Source: AcAMD-5 sp044343935 (GTDB taxonomy: Bacteria; Actinomycetota; Actinomycetes; S36-B12; UBA5976). From it: 64,000 nt of DNA. Under the pieces are notes generated by a model. The model ran no database searches and was not told where the DNA came from. It saw nothing but the letters and a program-made list of their open reading frames with translations. The stretch lies in NCBI GenBank assembly GCA_044343935.1, contig JBIJDU010000005.1, positions 1-64,000 on the forward strand, written 5' to 3'. Every line of letters begins with the position of its first letter. The stretch's first letter is position 1. The translations under genes were made by a program, and so were the position numbers. Below are positions 8,983 to 17,649 of this stretch, one piece after another.

Positions 8983-10473
8983 TTGTCAAATTTGACTAAC
9001 TTAACCGCAGCGCAGTTAGCTGATGGAATTAAGGCAAAACAATATTCTGCAGTTGAAGTTGCGCAGGCACATCTAGATAGAATCTCAGACGTTGACCCAA
9101 AACTAAATGCATTCCTTCATGTTGATTCTGCTGGTGCGCTAGCACAGGCGAAAGCGGTAGATGAAAAATTGGCTGCTGGCAAAAAGTTAGGCCCGCTCGC
9201 CGGTGTGCCAGTTGCCGTTAAGGACATCTTTACCCAGAAAGATATTCCAACTACTTGTGGCTCAAAGATTTTGGAAAACTGGCGACCTCCATATGACTCA
9301 ACTGTAGTAACTCGGATGAAACAAGCTGGCATGGTTTTGCTGGGCAAAGTTAATATGGATGAGTTCGCAATGGGTTCCTCAACCGAAACTTCAGCGTACG
9401 GACCTACGACAAACCCGTGGGATTTAACTCGCATTCCTGGCGGTAGTAGTGGCGGCAGTTCAGCTGCAGTTGCTGGTTTTTTGGCCCCACTTGCAGTTGG
9501 CACCGATACTGGTGGCTCAATTCGGCAACCAGCTGCGGTAACGGGAACAGTTGGCGTGAAGCCAACATATGGTGGCATCTCAAGATATGGAATTGTGGCG
9601 CTAGCGTCTTCACTGGATCAAGCTGGTCCATTTGCTAGAACTGTGTTAGATGCTGCGATGTTGCATCAAGCAATTGCTGGCCACGATCCGATGGACTCAA
9701 CTTCAATTAATCAACCGGTGCCAGATTTTGTGGCGGCTGCAAATCAAAAAGATATTGCTGGCATGAAGATTGGAATTGTTAAAGAATTTTATGGCGATGG
9801 CTATCAACCAGGGGTATTAAATCGATTTAATGAAGCAGTTGAGTTGCTTCGCGGCATGGGAGCGCAGATTATTGAGTTGTCCTGCCCATCTTTCAATTAC
9901 GCGTTGGCGGCTTACTACTTGATTCAACCCAGCGAGTGTTCGAGCAATTTAGCTAGATTTGATGGCATGCGATACGGCCTACGAATAGATGATGGCAAGA
10001 GCAGCGTTGAGCAGGTAATGGCAGCTACAAGAGCTGCTGGTTTTGGTGCTGAAGTTAAGCGTAGAATAATTATTGGAACTTATGCGTTAAGCAGTGGCTA
10101 TTACGATGCTTATTACGGTTCTGCTCAAAAAGTTCGGCGCCTAATTGCAGCAGATTTTGCCACGGCATTTAACCAGGTCGATGTATTGATCTCGCCAACC
10201 TCACCAGTTACTGCGTTCAAAATTGGCGAGAAAATCGATGACCCTATGGCAATGTATCTAAATGACATTTGTACGATCCCGGTTAATCTTGCTGGTGTTG
10301 GCGGCATGTCCATCCCAATCGGATTAGCAGATGAAGACAACCTGCCAGCTGGACTACAAATAATGGCGCCAGTAATGCAGGACGATCGAATGTATCGGGT
10401 TGGTGGTGCATTGGAAGCTGCGCTACTTGCCCAATGGGGTGCGCCGTTGCTAAGTAAGGCACCACAATTATGA
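8983..10473 (+). CDS. gatA: Asp/Glu-tRNA(Asn/Gln) amidotransferase subunit A
   Basis: Amidase-signature glutaminase subunit that releases ammonia from glutamine and channels it to GatB. The Lys-Ser-Ser triad is visible as Lys80 (AVKDIF), Ser155 (PGGSSGGSS) and Ser179 (GTDTGGSIRQPA). Length 496 is usual. The start is TTG 8983 with GAAGAGGAA upstream, directly abutting the gatC stop. gatB begins inside its stop (ATGA). Confidence 0.95.
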   Translation: MSNLTNLTAAQLADGIKAKQYSAVEVAQAHLDRISDVDPKLNAFLHVDSAGALAQAKAVDEKLAAGKKLGPLAGVPVAVKDIFTQKDIPTTCGSKILENWRPPYDSTVVTRMKQAGMVLLGKVNMDEFAMGSSTETSAYGPTTNPWDLTRIPGGSSGGSSAAVAGFLAPLAVGTDTGGSIRQPAAVTGTVGVKPTYGGISRYGIVALASSLDQAGPFARTVLDAAMLHQAIAGHDPMDSTSINQPVPDFVAAANQKDIAGMKIGIVKEFYGDGYQPGVLNRFNEAVELLRGMGAQIIELSCPSFNYALAAYYLIQPSECSSNLARFDGMRYGLRIDDGKSSVEQVMAATRAAGFGAEVKRRIIIGTYALSSGYYDAYYGSAQKVRRLIAADFATAFNQVDVLISPTSPVTAFKIGEKIDDPMAMYLNDICTIPVNLAGVGGMSIPIGLADEDNLPAGLQIMAPVMQDDRMYRVGGALEAALLAQWGAPLLSKAPQL

Positions 10474-11981
10474 CTTTAATGAACTTTGATCAAGTAATTG
10501 AAAAGTATGAACCAGTATTAGGTCTTGAGGTTCACGTTGAGTTAAATACCAAAACTAAAGTTTTTTGTTCTTGTGCTACCAATTTTGGTGCAGAACCAAA
10601 TACAAATGTTTGCCCCACTTGCTTAGGATTGCCAGGCTCATTACCGGTTTTAAATGAACAGGCAATTGAATCTATCATCAAAATTGGCTTAGCCCTAAAC
10701 TGCAGTATCGCACCTTGGTCACGTATGGCACGGAAGAATTACTTCTATCCAGATATGCCAAAAGATTATCAAATCAGTCAGTATGACGAGCCAATCTGTT
10801 TTGATGGTTACTTAGATGTCGTAGTGCCAGATGGTGAGAGTTCTCGCACGGTTCGAATTGGTATTGAGAGAGTGCATCTTGAAGAAGACACCGGCAAGTT
10901 AACTCATGCTGGTGGTAGTACTGGCCGTATTCATGGAGCTGATTATTCTTTGGTTGATTACAATCGCGCAGGAATTCCGCTAGTAGAAATTGTTACTAAA
11001 ATTATTCCAGATACCGGCGCAACCGCTCCTGAGGTAGCAAAATCCTATGTAGCAGCGTTGCGCGATTTAGTTCGAAACTTAGGTGTTAGTGATGTCCGCA
11101 TGGAGGAAGGGTCACTGCGCTGCGATGTTAACGTTTCGCTGAAGCCAATCGGTGCAGCTCAATTAGGCACGCGAACTGAAACAAAAAATGTCAATTCGCT
11201 TCGATCAGTAGAACGAGCAGTTCGATATGAAATGCAGCGACAGGCTGAGTTGATAACTGCTGGCGGCAAAGTAACGCAAGAGACAAGACACTTTCATGAA
11301 AATGATGGCAGCACCTCACCTGGCCGAAGCAAAGAACAAGCTGAGGAATACCGGTATTTTCCTGAACCAGATTTGCTGCCAATAGCTCCTGCGGCTAATT
11401 GGATTGAACAACTTCGCGCCCAACTACCTGAGGCTCCCGCTGTTAAGCGAGATCGACTAAAAGCAAGTTGGGGTATTTCGGACTTTGAAATGATGGCGCT
11501 GATCAATGCCGGAGTAGTGGAACTAGTTGAAGCAACTATCGCTGCGGGCTGCGATCAGGCGGCTGCTCGGAAGTGGTGGGTCGGCGAGATTACTCGAATT
11601 ACAAATGAAGCAGGCACTGAGATTGACCAACTGGCAATCACACCGACTCAGGTGGCTGAAGTTGAGGCGTTAATTCAGGCAGGGACGTTAAATGACAAAT
11701 TGGCCCGCCAGGTAATCGCCGCCGTAATTGCAGGTAAAGGTTCGCCGGCTGAAATCGTGGCAATTCAAGGATTAGCTGTAGTAAGTGATGATTCTGCGTT
11801 ATTGGCAGCAATTGAGGAAGCGATTACAGCCGCACCAGACGTAGTGGCAAAAATCAAGGACGGAAAGCTCCAAGCAGCTGGCGCATTAATTGGCTTGGTA
11901 ATGAAGACCACCAAGGGCCAGGCAGACGCGGCCAAAGTGCGAAAGTTGTTAATGGAACACCTTGGGATTTCTGAGAATTAA
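10470..11981 (+). CDS. gatB: Asp/Glu-tRNA(Asn/Gln) amidotransferase subunit B
   Basis: Kinase/amidation subunit that phosphorylates and amidates Glu-tRNA(Gln) or Asp-tRNA(Asn). Visible are YEPVLGLEVHVELNT at the N-terminus, the zinc-type Cys cluster (CSCATNF ... NVCPTCLGLPG), YFYPDMPKDYQISQ, and a C-terminal helical YqeY-like tail (about 360-503). ATG 10470 overlaps the gatA stop; an in-frame ATG nine bases on is an alternative. With gltX and tRNA-Gln in the same window this points to indirect Gln-tRNA synthesis. Confidence 0.95.
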   Translation: MTLMNFDQVIEKYEPVLGLEVHVELNTKTKVFCSCATNFGAEPNTNVCPTCLGLPGSLPVLNEQAIESIIKIGLALNCSIAPWSRMARKNYFYPDMPKDYQISQYDEPICFDGYLDVVVPDGESSRTVRIGIERVHLEEDTGKLTHAGGSTGRIHGADYSLVDYNRAGIPLVEIVTKIIPDTGATAPEVAKSYVAALRDLVRNLGVSDVRMEEGSLRCDVNVSLKPIGAAQLGTRTETKNVNSLRSVERAVRYEMQRQAELITAGGKVTQETRHFHENDGSTSPGRSKEQAEEYRYFPEPDLLPIAPAANWIEQLRAQLPEAPAVKRDRLKASWGISDFEMMALINAGVVELVEATIAAGCDQAAARKWWVGEITRITNEAGTEIDQLAITPTQVAEVEALIQAGTLNDKLARQVIAAVIAGKGSPAEIVAIQGLAVVSDDSALLAAIEEAITAAPDVVAKIKDGKLQAAGALIGLVMKTTKGQADAAKVRKLLMEHLGISEN

Positions 11982-11991
11982 GCCCTAGGAT
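11962..11991 (+). promoter_or_regulatory. Putative leaderless promoter of ilvD
   Basis: TTGGGA (11962-11967), an 18-base spacer and TAGGAT (11986-11991). The -10 ends seven bases before ATG 11999, which decides that ATG over the ATG at 11990 that lies inside the -10 itself. Confidence 0.6.
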
Positions 11992-11998
11992 GACCAAC

Positions 11999-13672
11999 AT
12001 GGCTGACCTAAAACCTCACAGTAAAGATGTAACTGACGGAATCGAGCGTGCCCCGGCCCGCTCCATGCTTCGCGCCATTGGCATGAAGGATGAAGATTTT
12101 GCCAAACCACAAGTTGGTATTGCATCGAGTTGGAATGAAATAACACCTTGCAATATGTCGCTAAAGCGACTTGCTGAAAAAGCACGAGAAGGCATCTTTG
12201 ATGCTGGCGGTTTTCCAATGACATTTGGCACGATTACAGTTTCAGATGCCATCTCAATGGGACATGAAGGCATGCGCGCGAGCTTAGTTTCTCGAGATAT
12301 CATTGCTGATTCAGTTGAAGCTGTCGTATTTGCTGAACGATTAGATGGCGTTGTTACGCTGGCTGGTTGTGATAAATCTTTACCTGGCATGTTGATGGCA
12401 GCTGCTCGACTTGATGTGGCATCAGTGCTGATATACAACGGATCCATTTTGCCTGGTCGTTACGGCGATAAAGACTTAACTATTGGCGATGTATTTGAAG
12501 CTGTTGGCGCATGTGCTCGGGGAAAGATAACCGAAGCTGAGTTAGGCGAGATTGAGCGACGAGCTTGCCCCGGAGAGGGTGCATGTGGTGGCATGTTCAC
12601 TGCAAACACCATGGCATCTGTTGGTGAAGCGCTTGGGATGTCATTACCTGGTAGCGCTTCAGCTCCAGCTGTTGATTCCAGAAGAGACGATGATGCAATT
12701 GATGCTGGTGAAGCAGTGGTTAACTTAATCGCTAAAGGAATAACCACCCGTGACATCATGACTCGTAAGGCATTTGAAAATGCAATTGCAATTGTGATGG
12801 CACTTGGTGGCTCTACTAACGCGGTGCTGCACCTACTGGCAATTGCCCGTGAGGCTGAAGTTCCCCTTTCTATTGACGACTTCAACGTTATTGCAGATCG
12901 AACTCCTCACTTAGCAGATGTAAAGCCATTTGGTCGATATGTGATGAATGACATCGATCGAATTGGTGGTGTCCCAGTTGTTATGAAAGCATTACTAGAT
13001 ATTGGTGTGCTTCATGGAGACACGATGACGGTAACTGGAAAAACCATGGCAGAAAATTTGGCAGCAATTGCACCATTAGATCCAGATGGTCAAATTATTG
13101 CGCCTATCGATAAACCACTCCATGAAACTGGTGGCTTAATTATTCTAAAAGGATCACTTGCGCCGGATGGCTCAGTGATTAAAGCTGCCTCAATCGATCA
13201 ACCAGTCTTCGAAGGTACTGCTCGCGTTTTTGATGATGAACGAGACGCCATGGATGCGCTGAATGCTGGGATCATTGTCAAAGGTGATGTTGTGGTTATT
13301 CGCTATGAAGGACCAAAGGGCGGCCCAGGCATGCGCGAGATGTTGGCGGTAACAGCAGCCATTAAAGGCGCTGGACTTGGAAAAGATGTGATGCTCATTA
13401 CTGACGGTAGATTCTCTGGTGCTACTGCTGGTTTTTGTATTGGACATGTTGCGCCCGAGGCTGTTGATGGCGGACCGATTGCATTTGTTCGAGATGGCGA
13501 TCCCATTAAGTTGGATATGGTCTCTCGCACCTTGGATCTGCTAGTTGATGAAGCTGAATTGGCTCGTCGTCAAGAAGGCTGGCAGCCAAATGCACCTCGA
13601 TACACCAACGGCATTTTGGGTAAGTACGCCCGCATGGTGGGATCTGCTTCAAAGGGCGCCGTTACTTGGTAA
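11999..13672 (+). CDS. ilvD: Dihydroxy-acid dehydratase
   Basis: Fe-S dehydratase that makes 2-keto acids of the valine and isoleucine pathways. The 557-residue protein has the family signatures CDKSLPGM and CPGEGACGGMFTANTMA with cluster-ligating Cys residues, and the C-terminal TDGRFSGATAGFCIGHV region. Start is ATG 11999; the upstream ATG 11990 lies within the promoter. It is monocistronic by position: a 250-base regulated gap separates it from ilvB. Confidence 0.95.
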   Translation: MADLKPHSKDVTDGIERAPARSMLRAIGMKDEDFAKPQVGIASSWNEITPCNMSLKRLAEKAREGIFDAGGFPMTFGTITVSDAISMGHEGMRASLVSRDIIADSVEAVVFAERLDGVVTLAGCDKSLPGMLMAAARLDVASVLIYNGSILPGRYGDKDLTIGDVFEAVGACARGKITEAELGEIERRACPGEGACGGMFTANTMASVGEALGMSLPGSASAPAVDSRRDDDAIDAGEAVVNLIAKGITTRDIMTRKAFENAIAIVMALGGSTNAVLHLLAIAREAEVPLSIDDFNVIADRTPHLADVKPFGRYVMNDIDRIGGVPVVMKALLDIGVLHGDTMTVTGKTMAENLAAIAPLDPDGQIIAPIDKPLHETGGLIILKGSLAPDGSVIKAASIDQPVFEGTARVFDDERDAMDALNAGIIVKGDVVVIRYEGPKGGPGMREMLAVTAAIKGAGLGKDVMLITDGRFSGATAGFCIGHVAPEAVDGGPIAFVRDGDPIKLDMVSRTLDLLVDEAELARRQEGWQPNAPRYTNGILGKYARMVGSASKGAVTW

Positions 13673-13703
13673 TTGCTTAATAAGTTCAATAGTGTGGGGG
13701 AGG

Positions 13704-13733
13704 TTGGTGGATCCAGCCACCCCCTGCTACCTT
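13704..13733 (+). promoter_or_regulatory. Putative leaderless promoter of the ilvB leader peptide
   Basis: TTGGTG (13704-13709), 18-base spacer, TACCTT (13728-13733). The -10 ends six bases before GTG 13740 of the Val-rich leader peptide. Confidence 0.6.
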
Positions 13734-13739
13734 TTGCCT

Positions 13740-13769
13740 GTGCTTAACCGTGAGGTAGTCGTTCGCTAG
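13740..13769 (+). CDS. ilvB leader peptide (Val-Val-Val attenuator peptide)
   Basis: GTG-initiated nine-codon frame, MLNREVVVR then TAG, with three consecutive valine codons (GTA GTC GTT). It sits at transcription-start distance from a -10 element and immediately upstream of two GC-rich hairpins, the second followed by T5. This is the arrangement of branched-chain amino acid attenuators known upstream of actinobacterial ilvB. Ribosome stalling at valine codons would sense charged tRNA-Val. The start assignment follows the promoter spacing. Confidence 0.75.
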   Translation: MLNREVVVR

Positions 13770-13831
13770 CGCATCCGCCCAACCAGGCAGATGCGCCTCC
13801 CTCCGATGCCCAACCGGGCCGGGGGGTTTTT
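13769..13831 (+). terminator. ilvB attenuator: leader hairpin plus Rho-independent-like terminator
   Basis: Hairpin 1 pairs 13769-13779 with 13786-13796 (11 positions, one mismatch, loop CAACCA) and begins in the leader stop codon. Hairpin 2 pairs CCCTCC 13799-13804 with GGGGGG 13821-13826 (one G-U) around an inner GCCC/GGGC stem, and is followed by TTTTT 13827-13831. A competing antiterminator was not obvious to me. The rest of the leader (13832-13922) holds another perfect stem, TAGCAGAC 13835-13842 with GTCTGCTA 13850-13857, and an AAGGA ribosome site before ilvB. Confidence 0.7.
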
Positions 13832-13922
13832 CATTAGCAGACTTACCCAGTCTGCTAGATCACGGTGAATCATACTGCTGCCAAAAGCGCTTTAACCCCA
13901 AAGCAGAACAGCAAGGACAGCA

Positions 13923-15683
13923 ATGAGTAGTGAAAGTAATGGCGCAATAACTGGCGCTGAAAGTTTAGTTCGGGCATTAGAGCATGCTGGCGTAACGGAT
14001 TTGTTTGGGATTCCGGGCGGTGCAATTTTGCCCGCTTATGACCCGTTAATGGATTCCACTAAGTTGCGTCACATTTTGGTGCGCCATGAACAAGGCGCGG
14101 GCCATGCCGCACAGGGGTATGCGCTAGCGACAAACAAAGTTGGCGTATGTATGGCAACAAGTGGTCCAGGTGCAACGAATTTGGTTACCCCAATTGCTGA
14201 TGCCTATATGGATTCAGTTGCGATGGTAGCAATTACAGGCCAGGTGCCAAGTGCTGCAATTGGCACTGATGCGTTTCAAGAGGCGGATATCCGCGGCATC
14301 ACAATGCCAATTACCAAACACAATTATCTGGTAACTGATGCAGCTGACATTTCGCGCGCCATTGCTGAAGCATTTCACATTGCAAGCACCGGTCGCCCTG
14401 GTCCAGTGTTAGTTGATATTTCCAAAGATGCGTTGCAGGCTCGAACAGAATTTAATTGGCCAACGGCAATTGAGCTACCTGGCTATAACCCAGTTAGTAA
14501 ACCAAATTCAAAACAGGTTAAAGAAGCTGCGAAACTAATCATGGAATCACGCAAGCCAGTTTTTTATGTTGGTGGCGGTGTGATCAAGGCGCAAGCTGCC
14601 AAGGAGCTTTATCAGTTAGCTGAACTGACCGGAATTCCAGTGGTAACAACTCTGATGGCGCGCGGCGCATTTCCAGACAGCCATCCACAACACCTGGGTA
14701 TGCCAGGCATGCATGGCACAGTGGCGGCAGTAGGTGCGCTGCAGAAAAGCGATTTGCTAATTACGCTGGCTGCTCGGTTTGACGATCGAGTAACTGGTCG
14801 ATTGGATTCTTTTGCACCGTTTGCCTCGGTCATCCACGCTGATATTGATCCAGCTGAAATCGGTAAAAATCGTGAAGCTGATGTGCCAATCGTGGGCGAT
14901 GTTCGCGAAACCATCATCGAACTTATTGCTGCGATAAAAGCTGAAATGAAAAGCGGAAAGCGAATCGAGCAAGACGCTTGGTGGGTAGAGCTGAACAGCA
15001 TGCGCACTACTTATCCGCTCGGTTATGACATCCCAACTGACGGCTCAGTCTCGCCACAATTGGTAATTGAACGCCTAGGTGCAATTTCCGGACCGGAGTC
15101 GCTCTACACCGCTGGTGTTGGGCAACATCAGATGTGGGCAGCGCAGTTCATTAAGTACGAGAAACCAGGAACTTGGTTGAATTCTGGTGGCTTGGGAACT
15201 ATGGGATTTGCGGTGCCTGCTGCAATGGGTGCAAAAGTTGGCGCACCAAACAAAACAGTGTGGGCGGTTGATGGTGATGGTTGTTTCCAGATGACCAATC
15301 AAGAATTAGCAACATGCGCCATTAATGAAATCCCAATTAAAGTTGCCTTGATCAACAATCAATCGCTGGGCATGGTTAGACAATGGCAGACATTGTTTTA
15401 TAACTCACGTTATTCAAACACCGATTTGCAAACGCATCGAATTCCAGATTTCGTTAAGTTAGCTGATGCTTATGGATGTCATGGCTTGCGGTGTGAGTCG
15501 CCAGATCAAATTGATGCCACAATCGAGAAAGCAATGTCCTTAAATGATGCGCCAGTGGTTATCGATTTTGCGGTGCATAAGGATGCGATGGTATGGCCGA
15601 TGGTGGCCGCGGGTGCTTCAAACGATGACATTAAGTACGCCAGAGATCTGGCGCCAGATTGGGAACGAGGTGATGCCGAATGA
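13923..15683 (+). CDS. ilvB: Acetolactate synthase large (catalytic) subunit
   Basis: ThDP enzyme condensing pyruvate with pyruvate or 2-oxobutyrate. Visible are catalytic Glu56 in RHEQGAGHAAQGYA, the central FAD/DHS-like domain, and the ThDP motif GDGCFQMTNQELATCAINE near residue 455. Length 586 is typical of the AHAS group rather than catabolic ALS, and the coupled regulatory subunit confirms this. AAGGACA precedes the ATG. Regulated, by inference, by the Val leader and terminator upstream. Its stop overlaps the ilvN start (ATGA). Confidence 0.96.
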   Translation: MSSESNGAITGAESLVRALEHAGVTDLFGIPGGAILPAYDPLMDSTKLRHILVRHEQGAGHAAQGYALATNKVGVCMATSGPGATNLVTPIADAYMDSVAMVAITGQVPSAAIGTDAFQEADIRGITMPITKHNYLVTDAADISRAIAEAFHIASTGRPGPVLVDISKDALQARTEFNWPTAIELPGYNPVSKPNSKQVKEAAKLIMESRKPVFYVGGGVIKAQAAKELYQLAELTGIPVVTTLMARGAFPDSHPQHLGMPGMHGTVAAVGALQKSDLLITLAARFDDRVTGRLDSFAPFASVIHADIDPAEIGKNREADVPIVGDVRETIIELIAAIKAEMKSGKRIEQDAWWVELNSMRTTYPLGYDIPTDGSVSPQLVIERLGAISGPESLYTAGVGQHQMWAAQFIKYEKPGTWLNSGGLGTMGFAVPAAMGAKVGAPNKTVWAVDGDGCFQMTNQELATCAINEIPIKVALINNQSLGMVRQWQTLFYNSRYSNTDLQTHRIPDFVKLADAYGCHGLRCESPDQIDATIEKAMSLNDAPVVIDFAVHKDAMVWPMVAAGASNDDIKYARDLAPDWERGDAE

Positions 15684-16204
15684 GTCGACATACCCTTTCG
15701 GTTTTGGTGGAAGATCAACCCGGCGTGCTCGCTCGAGTTGCCGCCCTATTCTCCCGTCGTGGTTTCAACATTGAATCACTTGCCGTAGGCCCTACGGAAC
15801 TCGAAGGCATTTCGCGTATGACAATTGCTGTTAATGTTGAAGATTTACCACTTGAGCAAGTAACTAAGCAGTTGAACAAGTTAATTAATGTATTAAAGAT
15901 TGTTGAGCTTGAGCCCAGTGCTTCAGTTCAGCGTGAATTAATATTGGTAAAAGTAAAAGTTGACAAAGAGAGCCGCTCTAGTGTGTTAGAGACAGTTCAG
16001 TTGTTTCGCGCCAAGGTAGTCGATGTTTCAAGTGACGCTTTGGTGATTGAAGTTACTGGAAATCATGACAAGTTAGAAGCTTTTCTACGATCGGTAGAGC
16101 CGTATGGCATTAAGGAATTGGTTCAATCAGGCATGGTCGCTGTTGGCCGTGGTGATAAATCGATAACAGAACGTAACTTACGCCTTGCTGATCGAACCGC
16201 ATAA
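15680..16204 (+). CDS. ilvN: Acetolactate synthase small (regulatory) subunit
   Basis: Regulatory subunit of 174 residues. An N-terminal ACT domain (LSVLVEDQPGVLARVAALFSRRGFNIESLAVG region, residues 3-35 onward) binds valine for feedback inhibition; a second ACT-like C-terminal half (about 80-160) activates IlvB. ATG overlaps the ilvB stop. A 31-base gap with a GAAGGGA site leads to ilvC. Confidence 0.95.
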   Translation: MSRHTLSVLVEDQPGVLARVAALFSRRGFNIESLAVGPTELEGISRMTIAVNVEDLPLEQVTKQLNKLINVLKIVELEPSASVQRELILVKVKVDKESRSSVLETVQLFRAKVVDVSSDALVIEVTGNHDKLEAFLRSVEPYGIKELVQSGMVAVGRGDKSITERNLRLADRTA

Positions 16205-16235
16205 GATTTCAACCACTAAATTGAAGGGAAAATAA

Positions 16236-17264
16236 ATGGCCGCCCAAATGTATTATCAGGATGATGCCGATATCAATGTAATTCAAGATCGCACCGTTGC
16301 GGTGATTGGTTACGGTTCGCAAGGACATGCGCATGCGCTCAACTTGCGGGATTCAGGTATTGATGTGCGAGTTGGACTACTTGAGGGATCCAAATCACGC
16401 GCTAAAGCTGAAGAGCAGGGATTGCGTGTTTTGACGCCAGATGCAGCAGCAAAAGAAGCTGATGTCATCATGATTCTGGCGCCAGATCCAGCGCAGCGAG
16501 ATCTTTACGCTAAATACATTGAGCCAAATTTAGAGCCAGGTAAGGCATTGTTCTTTGGTCATGGTTTCAATATCCGATACGGATACATCAAACCACCGGC
16601 AAATGTTGATGTTTGCATGGTTGCACCAAAAGGCCCAGGGCATTTAGTGCGTCGTGAGTATGAGGCCGGCCGCGGTGTGCCCGTTATTGTTGCAGTAGAA
16701 CAAGATGCAACCGGAAATGCCTGGCCGTTGACCTTGTCATATGCCCGAGCAATTGGTGGTTTACGCGCTGGCGGAATTAAGACCACGTTCACTGAAGAAA
16801 CCGAAACCGATCTATTTGGTGAGCAAGCAGTTTTGTGTGGCGGCGCATCAGCATTAGTAATGGCTGGCTTTGAAGTATTGACTGAAGCGGGATATCAGCC
16901 AGAAGTGGCCTACTTTGAGTGCCTTCATGAACTAAAACTCATAGTTGACCTAATGTATGAAGGCGGCATCGCAAAGCAGCGTTGGTCGGTATCTGATACT
17001 GCTGAATATGGCGACTATATTTCTGGGCCACGGGTAATTGATGCCCGAGTTAAAGAAAACATGAAGGCAATCTTGGCCGATGTCCAAAATGGCACCTTCG
17101 CTAAGCGCTTCATTGATGATCAAGATAAGGGTGCACCTGAGTTCAAGGCACTTCGCGCCAAAGGCGAAGCACATCCAATCGAGGCGGTTGGCCGAGAACT
17201 TCGATCCCTAATGTCTTGGGTCAAGAAATCTGATGACTATGAAGAAGGTAAGGCGCAGCGCTGA
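16236..17264 (+). CDS. ilvC: Ketol-acid reductoisomerase (class I)
   Basis: Isomerises and reduces acetolactate or acetohydroxybutyrate. The N-terminal Rossmann domain has GYGSQGHAHALNLRDSG; the C-terminal knotted domain has the Mg-binding acidic residues in ETDLFGEQ and the ECLHELKLIVDL helix. Length 342 matches class I. The loop after RVGL (GSKSR) resembles NADPH-using enzymes. Its TGA shares its last base with the start of the CDGSH gene (TGATG). Confidence 0.96.
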   Translation: MAAQMYYQDDADINVIQDRTVAVIGYGSQGHAHALNLRDSGIDVRVGLLEGSKSRAKAEEQGLRVLTPDAAAKEADVIMILAPDPAQRDLYAKYIEPNLEPGKALFFGHGFNIRYGYIKPPANVDVCMVAPKGPGHLVRREYEAGRGVPVIVAVEQDATGNAWPLTLSYARAIGGLRAGGIKTTFTEETETDLFGEQAVLCGGASALVMAGFEVLTEAGYQPEVAYFECLHELKLIVDLMYEGGIAKQRWSVSDTAEYGDYISGPRVIDARVKENMKAILADVQNGTFAKRFIDDQDKGAPEFKALRAKGEAHPIEAVGRELRSLMSWVKKSDDYEEGKAQR

Positions 17265-17455
17265 TGACTGATCGGGTACAGATTTTTGTAAAGCCAAACG
17301 GATCTGTTCGGGTAAGCGGTGAAGTGGACTTTGTTGATGCTGACGGTAACGTTATTGAAACGAAAGCTAACTTCTCATTATGTCGCTGTGGTCATTCGGC
17401 TAACAAACCGTTTTGTGACGGTGCACATCGCGACGCTGGCTTCACTGCGCAATAG
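17264..17455 (+). CDS. CDGSH-type iron-sulfur domain protein
   Basis: A 63-residue protein whose C-terminal half has the CDGSH pattern: CRCGHSANKPFCDGAH, giving three Cys and one His as 2Fe-2S ligands. The N-terminal half is a short beta-rich stretch (IFVKPNGSVRVSGEVDFVDADG). Members are small redox or cluster-transfer proteins; the target is unknown. It is coupled by overlap to ilvC upstream and to the DUF2256 gene downstream (TAGTG), an arrangement that suggests shared expression with an Fe-S-dependent pathway (IlvD and LeuC both need clusters). Confidence 0.88.
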   Translation: MTDRVQIFVKPNGSVRVSGEVDFVDADGNVIETKANFSLCRCGHSANKPFCDGAHRDAGFTAQ

Positions 17456-17619
17456 TGGCCAAGGCGGTTAAAAAGGCAGATTTGCCAAGCAAGATCTGCG
17501 TCACCTGCGATCGAGTGATGGTCTGGCGAAAAGCCTGGGCAAAGAACTGGGAACAGGTTAAATATTGCTCTGAACGGTGCCGCCGCAACCGAAGCCAAGC
17601 TAAGGACGTTGCGCTCTAA
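17455..17619 (+). CDS. DUF2256 family small zinc-ribbon-like protein
   Basis: A 54-codon gene starting at GTG 17455 inside the preceding stop. The product contains KICVTCDRVMVWRKAW, then VKYCSERCRRNR: the CxxC, WRK and YCSxxC pattern of DUF2256. The two Cys pairs should bind a metal. The function is not known. It is basic at the C-terminus. It closes the ilvB-N-C-CDGSH string; its stop TAA forms part of the predicted -10 for serA. Confidence 0.85.
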   Translation: MAKAVKKADLPSKICVTCDRVMVWRKAWAKNWEQVKYCSERCRRNRSQAKDVAL

Positions 17620-17622
17620 GAT
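17617..17622 (+). promoter_or_regulatory. Putative -10 element for serA
   Basis: TAAGAT overlaps the DUF2256 stop and lies 27 bases before GTG 17650. Unlike the leaderless genes, serA has a ribosome site (GAAAGG, six bases before the start). Confidence 0.4.
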
Positions 17623-17649
17623 TGTCCTACTGAGGTTGAAAGGTTACTT

